From: Bacteroidota bacterium
GTDB lineage: Bacteria; Pseudomonadota; Alphaproteobacteria; Puniceispirillales; Puniceispirillaceae
Length of the DNA stretch: 12,568 bases
Direction of reading: 5' to 3'
Assembly: GCA_009936825.1 (NCBI GenBank)
Contig: JAACDV010000184.1
Span: 1-12,568 of the forward strand
Positions 1 through 7,549 of the stretch are shown piece by piece (the stretch's first letter is position 1; every line of letters starts with the position of its first letter). A program made the translations under genes and the position numbers. The notes under the pieces are model-generated. The model saw only the letters and a list, made by a program, of their open reading frames with translations. It searched no databases and was not told the DNA's origin.

Positions 1-449
1 ATTTCAACAAGACACCCCAGGGGAAGAGCGTTGGTGCCGACAGCAAAACGGGCATGACGGCCAGCATCTCCAAACGCCTCAACCATCAGATCGGACGCGC
101 CATTTATAACCGATGGCTGGCCGTTGAAATCATCTGTTGAGGCAACAAACCCGCCAAGCTTTACAACACGGCTCACCCGGTCCAGATCACCGTCACAGGC
201 TACCTTCAGATTGGCAATCAGATTAATCGCGCAAATCCGTGCCTGAGCATAAGCGTCTTCAACGCTGGCATTATCGCCAACTCTGCCTGTCATCGTCAAT
301 TTGCCATCAACAAAAGGAACCTGTCCCGAAATAAACACCAGATTGCCAGTCTTAACGAACGACACATAATTGGCGGCAGGTGCAGGGGCGTCCGGAAGGG
401 TGATACCAGCGGCGGTCAGGCGGGCTTCAACATTGCTCATTTTACTCAT
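1..449 (-). CDS. RidA (YjgF/YER057c/UK114) family protein, 3'-truncated by window edge
   Basis: Reading leftward from the ATG at 449 gives 149 codons with no stop before the window edge, so the C-terminus is missing. The protein starts MSKMSNVEARLTAAGITLP and contains VFISGQVPF (about residues 41-49), which is typical of the long RidA-like subfamily, and near the end HARFAVGTNALPLGC. The Arg of that last motif aligns with the conserved substrate-binding Arg of RidA enamine/imine deaminases. Known members hydrolyse reactive enamines formed by PLP enzymes; the substrate of this subgroup is not established, so only the family is called. AGGA lies a few bases upstream of the ATG. A second in-frame ATG three codons in (MSNVEARL) is also plausible. 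A 101-bp spacer separates the gene from the co-directional DUF1772 gene upstream. I saw no terminator between them, so co-transcription is possible. Confidence 0.88.
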   Translation of the reverse strand, partial: MSKMSNVEARLTAAGITLPDAPAPAANYVSFVKTGNLVFISGQVPFVDGKLTMTGRVGDNASVEDAYAQARICAINLIANLKVACDGDLDRVSRVVKLGGFVASTDDFNGQPSVINGASDLMVEAFGDAGRHARFAVGTNALPLGCLVE

Positions 450-550
450 TCGTCCTATCAATTATCACGGAAACAAAGTGCCCAAACTCATCAAGCGGGA
501 CAAAAGGTTACATAACAGCATCGCCGCGGCAAGAAGATTTAGGGGTTAAC

Positions 551-1084
551 CTATCTTGATGTCCAAAATAGTCTGTGAGCCCGGTGTGATGGTGACATGA
601 ACAAAAGGGCAAAGGCGCAGCAAAGTAATGCGCCTAGTGAGCTTGCTGTGCGAACCCAGTTCCAATAAGACCAGCGGTCAACGAAGTTTTCCCAAATGGC
701 GGCGGCCTCGCTGGTCGTGAGGGCCGGTAAATCAACGGTATCAATGGCATGATTTAGGGGTAGATTATACTTGGCGGTCACCAGTATTGCCCCGGTAAGA
801 TAAAGCATTATTGCCACGAAAATGAAAAATGCCGGTAGAAAATCGCGGCGTGCAATCACCAGAATGAAGGTAAAACCAGTCACAATCGGCGTTCCGGCAA
901 AGGTGAGCATGAACAATAACTGGCGAATGTCAGCATTGATCATTCGCATCGCATGGATTGCCGATTTGGCATCCAGAAGATCAAGCCCGCCAAGCCCAGA
1001 TACTGACCACGCATAAAAAAAACCTGCCATGCACCCATTCATCATAAGGGCACATAAGGCAAATATTCTGATGGTTGCGTTCAT
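551..1084 (-). CDS. DUF1772 (anthrone oxygenase-like) integral membrane protein
   Basis: The product is 177 aa. I chose the ATG at 1084 (MNATIRIFALCALMMNGCMAG) because the open frame upstream to 1246 encodes a basic, low-complexity stretch with no family similarity, while the length from 1084 matches DUF1772 proteins (about 150-180 aa). Four hydrophobic segments are visible: about residues 5-26, 60-80, 85-106 and 150-168. Family-like motifs are FYAWSVSGLGGLDLLDA after TM1, AIHAMRMIN, a PLNHAIDTVD loop, and a WSYWNWVRTASS motif before the last helix. The family is named after fungal anthrone oxygenases, but bacterial members have no proven reaction, so I assign none. There is no good Shine-Dalgarno. 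A six-codon mini-ORF (1081-1101) ends in TGA overlapping the ATG, which would allow translational coupling. The gene lies downstream of the nrdJ terminator and probably has its own promoter. Confidence 0.8.
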   Translation of the reverse strand: MNATIRIFALCALMMNGCMAGFFYAWSVSGLGGLDLLDAKSAIHAMRMINADIRQLLFMLTFAGTPIVTGFTFILVIARRDFLPAFFIFVAIMLYLTGAILVTAKYNLPLNHAIDTVDLPALTTSEAAAIWENFVDRWSYWNWVRTASSLGALLCCAFALLFMSPSHRAHRLFWTSR

Positions 1085-1110
1085 TGGACTGCACGTTTCA
1101 TGTCTGCCAG

Positions 1111-1142
1111 CGTTGTGTGTTTGTTGTTTTTTGCGCACAACG
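1111..1142. promoter_or_regulatory. Perfect 7-bp inverted repeat upstream of the DUF1772 gene
   Basis: CGTTGTG at 1111-1117 is matched by CACAACG at 1136-1142, separated by an 18-base T-rich centre. It lies 27-58 bp upstream of the DUF1772 start. A dyad with this spacing could be an operator or form an RNA hairpin in the leader. No particular regulator is recognised. Confidence 0.3.
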
Positions 1143-1229
1143 GTCAGGCAGATAAAAAGGACAAACTTGGGACGACGCCAATGATTGCTCGATGCGGATA
1201 GTTTCGGGCGATTCACTTTTGCAGTAAAG

Positions 1230-1263
1230 AAAAAACCCCGAATCATAAACTCGGAGCTTTTTT
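1230..1263 (-). terminator. Rho-independent terminator of nrdJ
   Basis: On the minus strand the RNA reads as an A-tract, GCUCCGA, a 9-base loop, UCGGGG and a run of six U. The stem is U-A, C-G, G-C closed with G-U wobbles, and extends as A-tract pairing with U-tract. It lies about 40 bases past the nrdJ stop codon. On the plus strand the same stem has a C-A mismatch, so the leftward direction is favoured; no plus-strand gene ends here anyway. Confidence 0.8.
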
Positions 1264-1301
1264 ATGAGGTATATCGCAGGGGTGTTTATGCAGACTGCGG
1301 T

Positions 1302-4300
1302 TTAGCTACACCCAGTGGTTCCGCCGCAGGTGTTACATTTCAAACAGGTGCCATTACGGACCAGCGTAAAGTTCTGGCATTCGGGGCAGGATTCGCCCTC
1401 ATACCCCTGCATTCGTGCTTGCTGTACCCGCTCGGCAACGACATCGCCAACTGTGCCGCCAACTGTGCCGCCAACCGTGCCACCCGTTGTAGTGGCTGCA
1501 CTGATTGATGGTGCAGCATCGGCGTCGGGCAAACGCATAGTTGTGAGCGTATCGTCAACTGCAGCGGCGACGTTATTGGAATAAACAACCAGCCCGCCCT
1601 GTTTACGGATAAAGCCGCGGCTGGTGACTTTATTGACGAGTTCGGACTGATTATCGCCCGCCCCGGTGGTTGTGACATCCAGATCTTCTTTGCTGACATG
1701 TCCCAGATCATGACGATCAAGATACGAAATCGCCAGTTCGCGGAAGGTATAATCAAGAATTGATGTGGACATTTTGATCGCGTCATTACCGGTCACAATT
1801 CCCTGCGGCTCAAAGCGGGTAAATGTGAAGGCTTCAACGAATTCTTCCAGCGGCACACCATATTGCAGGCCTATGGATACGGCGATTGCAAAATTATTCA
1901 TCAGCGATCGGAAAGCGGCGCCTTCCTTATGCATATCGATGAACACTTCGCCCAGCCGGCCATCTTCATATCCGCCAGTCCGCAGATAGACCTTATGGCC
2001 GCCAACGGTGGCTTTTTGTGTATAGCCCTTACGGCGTTGCGGAAGCTTGTCACGCTCGGCATTTGCCGCACGAACGATACGCTCAACAACTTTCTCAATC
2101 ACTTGCGGTGCTGCTGCAGCAACGGGTGTGTTGATGGCATCAGTCAGCGTGTCTTCTTCCTCTAGATCATCAACCAGCCCTGAAGATAGCGGCTGGCTTA
2201 GTTTCGATCCGTCGCGGTACAGTGCATTAGCCTTCAGACCAAGACGCCATGACAACATATAGGCCGCCCCGCATTCTTCGACGGTAGCACTGTTCGGCAT
2301 GTTGATGGTTTTCGAGATTGCCCCGGAAATAAACGGCTGGGCGGCTGCCATCATGGTGATGTGGCTGTTCACCGATAGGAACCGCTTGCCGATCCGCCCG
2401 CACGCATTGGCACAGTCAAATACTGGCAGATGCTCGTCCTTAATGTGGGGCGCGCCTTCCAGCGTCATCGAGCCACAGACGTGAATGTTGGCGGCCTCGA
2501 TTGCGTCCTTATCAAAGCCCAGCTCTTCAAGCATGTTGAAGGTGAAGTCATTCAACTGCGCGTCGGTAAAGCCCAGCGTTTCTTTGCAGAAATCATCACC
2601 CAGAGTGAAGCGGTTGAAGGCGTATTTCACATCAAAGGCGCTTTCCATCGCGGCATCGACCTTGGCAATTTCGGCATCACCAAATCCTTTGTCGCGAAGC
2701 GCGCTTGGCGAAATGGCCTGACAGTTTTTCAGAGACCCGGCGCCAACAGCATAATTAATAATATCGTCAACCTGTGACTGCTTATAGCCAAGGTTGATCA
2801 GCGCTTCTGGAACCACGCGGTTGATGATTTTGAAGTAACCACCGCCAGCCAGCTTTTTGAATTTCACGATAGCGAAATCAGGCTCAACTCCGGTGGTATC
2901 GCAATCCATAACCAGTCCGATAGTGCCGGTTGGGGCAATCACGGTGGCCTGCGCGTTGCGATATCCGTGGGCTTCACCAAGCTCAACAGCGCGGTCCCAC
3001 GCTGCTTTGGCAGCATCGGTTAGGTCAACATCAGGGCATGATTTGATGTCCAGCGGAACCGGCAGAATGCTAAGGCCCTTATAGCCTGACTTTTTGCCAT
3101 GCGCTGCCAGACGATGGTTTTTCATCACCCGCAACATATGTTTGGCGTTCTTTTTATAGTTCGGGAACGGGCCAATTTCGCTGGCAATCTCGGCCGATGT
3201 TGCATAGGAAGTGCCGGTCATAATCGCCGAGATCGCGCCACAAATTGCACGACCTTCCTCGCTATCATAAGAATGGCCCTGCGCCATAAGCAGGCCGCCA
3301 ATATTGGCAAAGCCAAGGCCGAGGGTGCGGTATTCATATGAAAGCTGGGCGATTTCCTTGGAAGGGAACTGCGCCATCATAACCGAAATTTCCAGCGTCA
3401 TGGTCCAGAAACGGCAAGCATGCTCAAACGCCGGAATGTCGATGCGTCCGTCATCATTGCGGAACTGCATCAGGTTTAGCGAGGCAAGGTTACATGCCGT
3501 ATCGTCAAGGAACATATATTCCGAACACGGGTTCGATGCGTTGATCCGTCCGCCTTCGGGGCAGGTGTGCCAGTCGTTGATTGTGGTGTCATATTGCAGT
3601 CCCGGGTCGGCGCAGGCCCACGCGGCAAAGGCAATTTTTTCCCAAAGGTCGGCAGCTTTAATCCGCTTGGCAACGCTGTTATCGCGGCGCTGGATCAATT
3701 CCCAGTCACCGGCGTCCAAAACCGCCTGAAGATATTCATTGCTGACACGAACCGAGTTGTTCGAGTTTTGGCCAGCAACGGTCAAATATGCCTCGGAATC
3801 CCAATCAGTGTCATAGGTTTTGAATTCAATTTCGGTATAGCCCTGACGCGCAAACTGGATCACACGCTGGACATAGTTTTCCGGTATCATAACGGCGCGC
3901 GCGGCAAAGATGGCTTTTTTCAGGGCCCGGTTTTTGCGCGGGTCAAAGCGGTCTTCATCATCCAGACCTTCGGTGATCTGACAGGCTGCCATGACTTCGC
4001 CCATATGGCGCTGTGCCAGCTTTGATCCAGCAACCAGGGCTGCCACCTTCTGCTCTTCAACAACCTTCCAATCGACATAGTTTTCGATATCGGGATGGTC
4101 GACATCGACCGTTACCATTTTTGCAGCGCGGCGCGTCGTGCCGCCCGACTTGATCGCACCAGCGGCGCGGTCGCCAATACGAAGAAAGCTCATCAGGCCG
4201 GAAGATTTACCGCCGCCTGACAGGTTTTCGCCCTCACCGCGAATACGGCTGAAGTTTGACCCGGTACCTGATCCGTATTTGAACAGACGGGCTTCACGGA

Positions 4301-4955
4301 CCCACAAATCCATGATTCCGCCTTCATTGACCAGATCGTCATTTACCGATTGGATAAAACAGGCGTGCGGCTGCGGGTGTTCATAAGCACCGGTTGACCG
4401 CGTCAATTCACCGGTTTGATAATCGACATAGAAATGGCCCTGACTCGGTCCATCGATGCCATATGCCCAGTGCATGCCGGTGTTAAACCACTGCGGTGAA
4501 TTTGGCGCGGCCATCTGCGCCGCCAGCATGTAGCACATTTCATCATAATAGGTGCGCGCATCTTCTTCGTTGGTGAAATAGCCGCCCTTCCAGCCCCAAT
4601 AGGTCCATGTGCCAGCCAGGCGGTTAAAGACCTGCTTGGCTGATGTCTCACCTACAAAGCGCTGTTCTTCGGGAAGCTTGGCGAGGGCTTTTTCATCGGG
4701 AACCTGACGCCACAGCCATGATGGCACGGCGCTTTCCTCAACGGGTTTCAGGATCGCCGGAACGCCAGCCTTGCGAAAATATTTCTGGGCCAGAATGTCG
4801 GTCGCCACCTGCGAGAACTGTTTAGGAACCTCAACATTTTGGGCGCGGAACACGATCGTACCATCAGGGTTTTTGATTTCGCTCTCTGCAAGCCTGAATT
4901 CGAGTGAAGTGAATGGATTTTCCCCAGCAGTAGTAAATCGTCTTTCGAAGCGCAT
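1302..4955 (-). CDS. nrdJ: Vitamin B12-dependent (class II) ribonucleoside-diphosphate reductase
   Basis: This 1217-aa enzyme reduces ribonucleotides to deoxyribonucleotides using a cobalamin-generated thiyl radical, aerobically or anaerobically. The start at 4955 ([15 protein letters not shown]) is preceded by GAGGGA at about 6 nt spacing; the in-frame extension to 5057 has no family similarity. Visible active-site residues: Cys199 (HACFIQS) and Cys488 (DDTACNL), the expected redox pair; Cys477 in NPCSE (radical Cys), with Asn475 and Glu479. By spacing these match Thermotoga NrdJ C133/C333/C322/N320/E324. Later come a zone with [19 protein letters not shown] (TSCPD-like domain), a linker with three GGTV repeats (about 1168-1179), and a C-terminal Cys cluster (1190, 1193, 1204, 1207, 1210, 1216) that resembles the shuttle/zinc-ribbon tail of alphaproteobacterial NrdJ. 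It is monocistronic with its own terminator. No class I or III genes are visible here. Confidence 0.97.
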   Translation of the reverse strand: MRFERRFTTAGENPFTSLEFRLAESEIKNPDGTIVFRAQNVEVPKQFSQVATDILAQKYFRKAGVPAILKPVEESAVPSWLWRQVPDEKALAKLPEEQRFVGETSAKQVFNRLAGTWTYWGWKGGYFTNEEDARTYYDEMCYMLAAQMAAPNSPQWFNTGMHWAYGIDGPSQGHFYVDYQTGELTRSTGAYEHPQPHACFIQSVNDDLVNEGGIMDLWVREARLFKYGSGTGSNFSRIRGEGENLSGGGKSSGLMSFLRIGDRAAGAIKSGGTTRRAAKMVTVDVDHPDIENYVDWKVVEEQKVAALVAGSKLAQRHMGEVMAACQITEGLDDEDRFDPRKNRALKKAIFAARAVMIPENYVQRVIQFARQGYTEIEFKTYDTDWDSEAYLTVAGQNSNNSVRVSNEYLQAVLDAGDWELIQRRDNSVAKRIKAADLWEKIAFAAWACADPGLQYDTTINDWHTCPEGGRINASNPCSEYMFLDDTACNLASLNLMQFRNDDGRIDIPAFEHACRFWTMTLEISVMMAQFPSKEIAQLSYEYRTLGLGFANIGGLLMAQGHSYDSEEGRAICGAISAIMTGTSYATSAEIASEIGPFPNYKKNAKHMLRVMKNHRLAAHGKKSGYKGLSILPVPLDIKSCPDVDLTDAAKAAWDRAVELGEAHGYRNAQATVIAPTGTIGLVMDCDTTGVEPDFAIVKFKKLAGGGYFKIINRVVPEALINLGYKQSQVDDIINYAVGAGSLKNCQAISPSALRDKGFGDAEIAKVDAAMESAFDVKYAFNRFTLGDDFCKETLGFTDAQLNDFTFNMLEELGFDKDAIEAANIHVCGSMTLEGAPHIKDEHLPVFDCANACGRIGKRFLSVNSHITMMAAAQPFISGAISKTINMPNSATVEECGAAYMLSWRLGLKANALYRDGSKLSQPLSSGLVDDLEEEDTLTDAINTPVAAAAPQVIEKVVERIVRAANAERDKLPQRRKGYTQKATVGGHKVYLRTGGYEDGRLGEVFIDMHKEGAAFRSLMNNFAIAVSIGLQYGVPLEEFVEAFTFTRFEPQGIVTGNDAIKMSTSILDYTFRELAISYLDRHDLGHVSKEDLDVTTTGAGDNQSELVNKVTSRGFIRKQGGLVVYSNNVAAAVDDTLTTMRLPDADAAPSISAATTTGGTVGGTVGGTVGDVVAERVQQARMQGYEGESCPECQNFTLVRNGTCLKCNTCGGTTGCS
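1446..1481. repeat. 12-bp tandem repeat, 3 copies, in the nrdJ linker
   Basis: Units gccaactgtgcc at 1446-1457 and 1458-1469 are identical, and the third (1470-1481) differs by one T-to-C change. Read on the minus strand they encode GGTV three times, a flexible linker between the NrdJ body and its Cys-rich tail. The near identity at DNA level points to recent duplication. Confidence 0.9.
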
Positions 4956-4985
4956 CGGACGTCCCTCTGAATCTCTTTTAGCGAA

Positions 4986-5067
4986 CCACTTACATATCGT
5001 GTGGCTAGTGTTTGATTTTACAATAAATATCGTTAATCCGGCACATGAAAACCACAAGATTTAGTGG
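4986..5067. promoter_or_regulatory. Two CCAC...GTGG dyads upstream of nrdJ
   Basis: CCAC (4986-4989) with GTGG (5001-5004) has an 11-base centre containing ATAT. CCAC (5052-5055) with GTGG (5064-5067) has an 8-base centre. The first is 31-49 bp upstream of the nrdJ ATG and partly resembles an NrdR box (ACACGATATGT on the minus strand), but the right half is out of register with the NrdR consensus. Possible operators; the arms are short. Confidence 0.25.
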
Positions 5068-5444
5068 GGCCGACTTCAAAAGATACCTGATCTAGCTACC
5101 GAACCACAAGTCACAAATTTAGATTTTCTGCAAAAAATTAGCTTGATTTTTCCAAATTATTTTGAGGTTAAGCTGTGTCGCAAGGGGGTGGCTAAACTCG
5201 TTTTTCTATCAGATAACTTGACCTCCATTTCATATGTTATTGAAACTCGGCGATATAGTTTAGGGACACCGGAAGAGGGCGTATGGGAACATTACCGACT
5301 TTGGGTGATCGGGGGGGTCAGAAATTTTTTTCAATATGTCGGTTCGCGCTGGTCTCGGCTATGGACGCAGAAGGCTTCCTCGGCATATAGTGGCGGACGC
5401 GTTCGGACAACCGATGCCGTTACGCCGCAAAATATCCGCATTCT

Positions 5445-5470
5445 GGGAACCAACACCCGGGAACCAACAC
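5445..5470. repeat. Direct repeat of 12 bp, period 14, upstream of the NDUFA12 gene
   Basis: gggaaccaacac occurs at 5445-5456 and 5459-5470, separated by two bases. The second copy ends directly before the AAGG that may serve as the Shine-Dalgarno of the gene starting at 5485. Unlike the other short repeats in the window, its period is not a multiple of three, as expected outside coding sequence. Confidence 0.85.
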
Positions 5471-5484
5471 AAGGTCGCCAAATC

Positions 5485-5841
5485 ATGGATTTTGTCACCA
5501 AGTTGCATTTACGGTTTTACACGCGCCTGATCGGTAGCGACGCGTTCGGCAATAAATATTACGAAGAACGCAAGGCGCGCCCGCACAAACCGCCGCGCCG
5601 CTATGTTCGTTATAATGGAATTGATGAGGCCTCAAAAGTACCGGCAGAATGGCACGGCTGGTTGCACCATACCGAAGATTTGCCGCCGCCTGCTGAGGGA
5701 TATGGTAGGCACGAATGGCAGCAGGAGCATGTTCCCAATCTGACCGGAACAAAACATGCGTATCGCCCAAGTGGCCATATGTTGCGCGGCGGTAAACGCG
5801 CTGCTGCGACAGGCGATTATCAGCCTTGGAAGCCGGATTGA
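5485..5841 (+). CDS. NADH:ubiquinone oxidoreductase subunit NDUFA12 family protein
   Basis: This is a 118-aa soluble protein homologous to mitochondrial complex I subunit NDUFA12 (B17.2) and its assembly-factor paralogue NDUFAF2. Family motifs, in order: LIGSDAFGNKYYEER (about 15-29), RRYVRYNG (38-45), VPAEWHGWLHH (52-62), and HVPNLTGTKHAYRPSGH (82-98), with a Trp-Lys-Pro near the C-terminus. In alphaproteobacteria this protein is an accessory subunit at the peripheral arm of complex I, on the cytoplasmic side. The ATG at 5485 matches the family N-terminus; the in-frame extension back to 5143 does not. AAGG lies about 10 nt upstream. It is followed after 65 bp by the MCE gene on the same strand. 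The other nuo genes are not in the window, which is usual for this family. Confidence 0.95.
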   Translation: MDFVTKLHLRFYTRLIGSDAFGNKYYEERKARPHKPPRRYVRYNGIDEASKVPAEWHGWLHHTEDLPPPAEGYGRHEWQQEHVPNLTGTKHAYRPSGHMLRGGKRAAATGDYQPWKPD

Positions 5842-5895
5842 TATCCATATTTATGCCCTTATTCAGGTCTAATCTGATGCTTGGTTTGGACTAAC

Positions 5896-5901
5896 AGGAG
5901 G
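5896..5901 (+). promoter_or_regulatory. Strong ribosome binding site of the MlaD-like gene
   Basis: A perfect AGGAGG sits five bases before the ATG at 5907. It is the strongest Shine-Dalgarno in the window and fixes the start of the MCE-domain gene. Confidence 0.85.
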
Positions 5902-5906
5902 AACAG

Positions 5907-6359
5907 ATGCAACGCAACACACTGGAAGCCGTGATGGGCGCGATTGTTCTGTTGGCGGCGGTAGGGTTTGTCTCTCTTGCCTATGAGGCGGCCGATCTTG
6001 GCGGTTCTGACGGGTATGAGTTGGAGGCTGAATTCGGTGCCACTGGCGGCCTGACGGTTGGTGATGATGTTCGTGTGGCCGGCATTAAAGTTGGCCGTAT
6101 TACGCGCCAAGAACTCGATCCAATTACCTATGCGGCGCGAATCGTTATGGCGCTTGACCCGCAAATCCAACTCCCTGCCGACAGTAGTGCGCGTATTACC
6201 GCGGCCTCGCTTCTTGGCGGTAATTTTCTTGAGCTAATGCCGGGGAGTGACGATGAAATGCTGCAGCCCGGCGACATTATTTATGACACACGCGATCCGG
6301 TCAGTCTGACTGATCTTCTTGGCAAGGCGGTCTTTGCATCAAGTGATGGTAATTCGTAA
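5907..6359 (+). CDS. mlaD: MlaD-like MCE-domain lipid transport protein
   Basis: The 150-aa product starts MQRNTLEAVMGAIVLLAAVG, giving one N-terminal membrane anchor at about residues 8-27, followed by a single MCE domain (about 37-115). Signature elements are GATGGLTVGDDVRVAGIKVG (45-64) and SLLGGNFLELMPG (101-113). Single-MCE proteins of this length are the MlaD type: inner-membrane-anchored, periplasmic hexameric rings that pass phospholipids between MlaC and the MlaFE ABC transporter, maintaining outer membrane asymmetry. The gene is separated from its usual partners; no mlaE, mlaF, mlaB or mlaC is in the window, so a Mla partnership is inferred from the family. It lies 65 bp after the NDUFA12 gene, and its stop is 22 bases before the chosen DUF2155 start, so the three genes probably form one transcript. 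Confidence 0.93.
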   Translation: MQRNTLEAVMGAIVLLAAVGFVSLAYEAADLGGSDGYELEAEFGATGGLTVGDDVRVAGIKVGRITRQELDPITYAARIVMALDPQIQLPADSSARITAASLLGGNFLELMPGSDDEMLQPGDIIYDTRDPVSLTDLLGKAVFASSDGNS

Positions 6360-6381
6360 TTTAGGGACTGCCTCTAAAAGC

Positions 6382-6795
6382 ATGATTTTTTGCCGTAAAT
6401 TTTTTATCAGCGGGGTTTTTATCAGCGGGGTTTTTATCGGCGGGGTTTTGGGTCTGGCGGCATCTAGCACGGCCAGCGCCAGCTGGATTGCGGGCGAGGT
6501 TGCCACCCTGCAGGCGCTTGACAAGATTACCGCGCGGATCTCCACCTTGACCGCTCCTTTGAACGCGCCGGTCACCTTTGGTACGCTCAGCGTTACCGTA
6601 AGGCGCTGTGTCTTTCACCCCCCTGAAGAAACCCCCGAAGATGCGGCTTTTATGGAAATTGTCGATTTGGGGCATGATCCTGAAAAACCGCCAAAACCCG
6701 TCTTTTCAGGGTGGATGTTTTCATCCAGTCCGGCGGTATCCTCGCTTGAACATCCGGTTTATGACATTACCCTGTTAAGCTGCCGGTCCGACTAG
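6382..6795 (+). CDS. Secreted DUF2155 domain-containing protein
   Basis: The 137-aa product has a signal peptide (about 1-33, h-region of repeated FISGV/FIGGV, Ala-Ser-Ala before a probable cleavage site at 33/34) and a DUF2155 domain. Family features are LQALDKITARISTL (43-56), FGTLSVTVRRC (66-76), PPEETPEDAAFMEI (80-93), FSGWMFSSSPAVSSLEHPVYD (108-128 in the numbering used) and a terminal Cys134 that could pair with Cys76 in the periplasm. The function of DUF2155 is not known to me; context suggests an envelope role. I prefer the ATG at 6382 because it gives a compact signal peptide. An ATG at 6346 overlapping mlaD, or a TTG at 6319, would lengthen the n-region; none has a strong Shine-Dalgarno. 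The stop codon overlaps that of convergent aat by 4 bases. Confidence 0.88.
   Translation: MIFCRKFFISGVFISGVFIGGVLGLAASSTASASWIAGEVATLQALDKITARISTLTAPLNAPVTFGTLSVTVRRCVFHPPEETPEDAAFMEIVDLGHDPEKPPKPVFSGWMFSSSPAVSSLEHPVYDITLLSCRSD
6401..6445. repeat. 15-bp tandem repeat, 3 copies, in the DUF2155 signal peptide
   Basis: tttttatcagcgggg occurs at 6401-6415 and 6416-6430, with a one-base variant at 6431-6445. It encodes FISGV-FISGV-FIGGV, which makes up most of the hydrophobic core of the signal peptide. The copies are nearly identical at DNA level, pointing to recent slippage expansion. Confidence 0.92.
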
Positions 6796-7469
6796 CCGTT
6801 GGCCAGCATTTCTGCGAGGATATCATCGCTTGCTGTTGCCAGTTGAAGATCGGCTGATCCTGCCAGCGCCGCTGCCAGTCTTTGCTGAAACTGATCACGC
6901 GTCACCTCAAAAATTCCGAATTGGAGCAGATGATCGTTGGTGAACTGCGCGTCGAGTAGGCGATAGCCGCCAGCGCGAAGTCGGGCCACCAGATGCACCA
7001 GCGCTACCTTCGATGCATCGGTGCGCTGCGAGAACATTGACTCACCGAAAAAGGCGGCGCGAAGGGCAACGCCGTACAGCCCGCCAACCAGCTCGCCCTT
7101 CTGCCAGACTTCTATGGAATGCGCAAACCCCAGCCGGTGCAAGGCAATATAGAGCTTGCGGATATCGGCGTTGATCCAAGTATCTGCGCGCGTTTTTGAC
7201 GGAGCAGCGCATGCGGCGATCACCCTTGGGAACGCCTGATCGATGGTGACGGTAAAGCGTTTTTGCCTGACTGTGCGCATCAGCCGCTTTGGAATATGAA
7301 ATGCCGTCTGTTCACGATGATTTTTGCCGTAAGCAAGCGGGATTAATGCGCGAATGTCGGGATCGTAAAATTTGATATCGGCGCTGTCGGCGCTATCCGC
7401 CATGGGAAAAACGCCAAGCGAATAAGCCTTGATCAGTGTTTCGGGCGAGAATGCAAATCGTTCTGCCAT
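6792..7469 (-). CDS. aat: Leucyl/phenylalanyl-tRNA--protein transferase
   Basis: The 225-aa cytoplasmic enzyme transfers Leu or Phe from aminoacyl-tRNA to the N-terminal Arg/Lys of proteins, tagging them for ClpS/ClpAP degradation. Conserved elements: AYSLGVFPMAD (15-25), DPDIRALIPL (36-45), TWI (97-99), FAHSIEVWQKGELVGGLYGV (115-134), AAFFGESMFS (138-147), DASKVALVHLVARL (151-164) and LLDAQF (171-176). By a constant offset of 13, Trp98, Phe140, Glu143, Asp173 and Gln175 align with E. coli W111, F153, E156, D186 and Q188. The Trp pair before the DPD motif of E. coli is Phe-Tyr here. It is the last gene of the leftward run, 80 bp after accC. Its stop TAG overlaps the DUF2155 stop (shared CTAG). 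No strong Shine-Dalgarno is seen; GCGGGT lies upstream of the ATG. Confidence 0.97.
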   Translation of the reverse strand: MAERFAFSPETLIKAYSLGVFPMADSADSADIKFYDPDIRALIPLAYGKNHREQTAFHIPKRLMRTVRQKRFTVTIDQAFPRVIAACAAPSKTRADTWINADIRKLYIALHRLGFAHSIEVWQKGELVGGLYGVALRAAFFGESMFSQRTDASKVALVHLVARLRAGGYRLLDAQFTNDHLLQFGIFEVTRDQFQQRLAAALAGSADLQLATASDDILAEMLANG

Positions 7470-7489
7470 ATCAGACCCGCTTTTTATCA

Positions 7490-7516
7490 GGCCGCGCCGA
7501 AAGGGACGCGGTCCCT
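7490..7516 (-). promoter_or_regulatory. Two mutually exclusive hairpins in the accC-aat gap
   Basis: On the minus strand one hairpin is AGGGAC-CGC-GTCCCT (7502-7516), a 6-bp stem with a 3-base loop followed by only three U. The other pairs GGACCGCG (7507-7514) with CGCGGCC (7490-7496), 7 bp with a bulged A. They share the CCGCG arm, so only one can form at a time. This is attenuator-like, but neither has a long U-tract, so termination is uncertain. Confidence 0.35.
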
Positions 7517-7549
7517 ATCTAAACAGATTTCAAAATGATGGTAGTGCTA

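Larger units (their letters stand above)
4956..5484. other. 529-bp intergenic region between divergent nrdJ and the NDUFA12 gene
   Basis: Promoters for both divergent genes should lie here. The half next to nrdJ is visibly AT-rich and holds two CCAC/GTGG dyads and two AACCACAAG direct repeats (5050-5058 and 5102-5110). TTGACC at 5218-5223 resembles a -35 box, but no -10 box is properly spaced from it. The last 340 bases happen to be open in the NDUFA12 frame back to a TTG at 5143; the translation there resembles nothing I know. I found no tRNA, SRP RNA, 6S-like or cobalamin riboswitch signature. Confidence 0.5.

Noticed and set aside
3304..4025. Long antisense reading frames inside nrdJ (141 and 152 codons)
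   Set aside because: They are shadows of a strongly conserved coding gene, with no family resemblance and no ribosome binding context.
4956..5057. Upstream extension of nrdJ to 5057
   Set aside because: The added residues are unlike NrdJ N-termini, while the ATG at 4955 has a GAGGGA site and gives the expected MRFERRFT start.
4956..5142. Cobalamin riboswitch or canonical NrdR box before nrdJ
   Set aside because: I saw no B12-box-like motif. The nearest NrdR-like match has its right half out of register, so only a low-confidence dyad is reported.
5143..5484. N-terminal extension of the NDUFA12 protein from a TTG at 5143
   Set aside because: The family begins at the ATG at 5485; the extension starts with TTG, lacks a ribosome binding site and has no family-like sequence.
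6712..6727. Perfect hairpin TGGATG-TTTT-CATCCA near the end of the DUF2155 gene
   Set aside because: It lies inside the conserved GWMFSSS coding motif and has no following T-run on either strand, so it is not a terminator.
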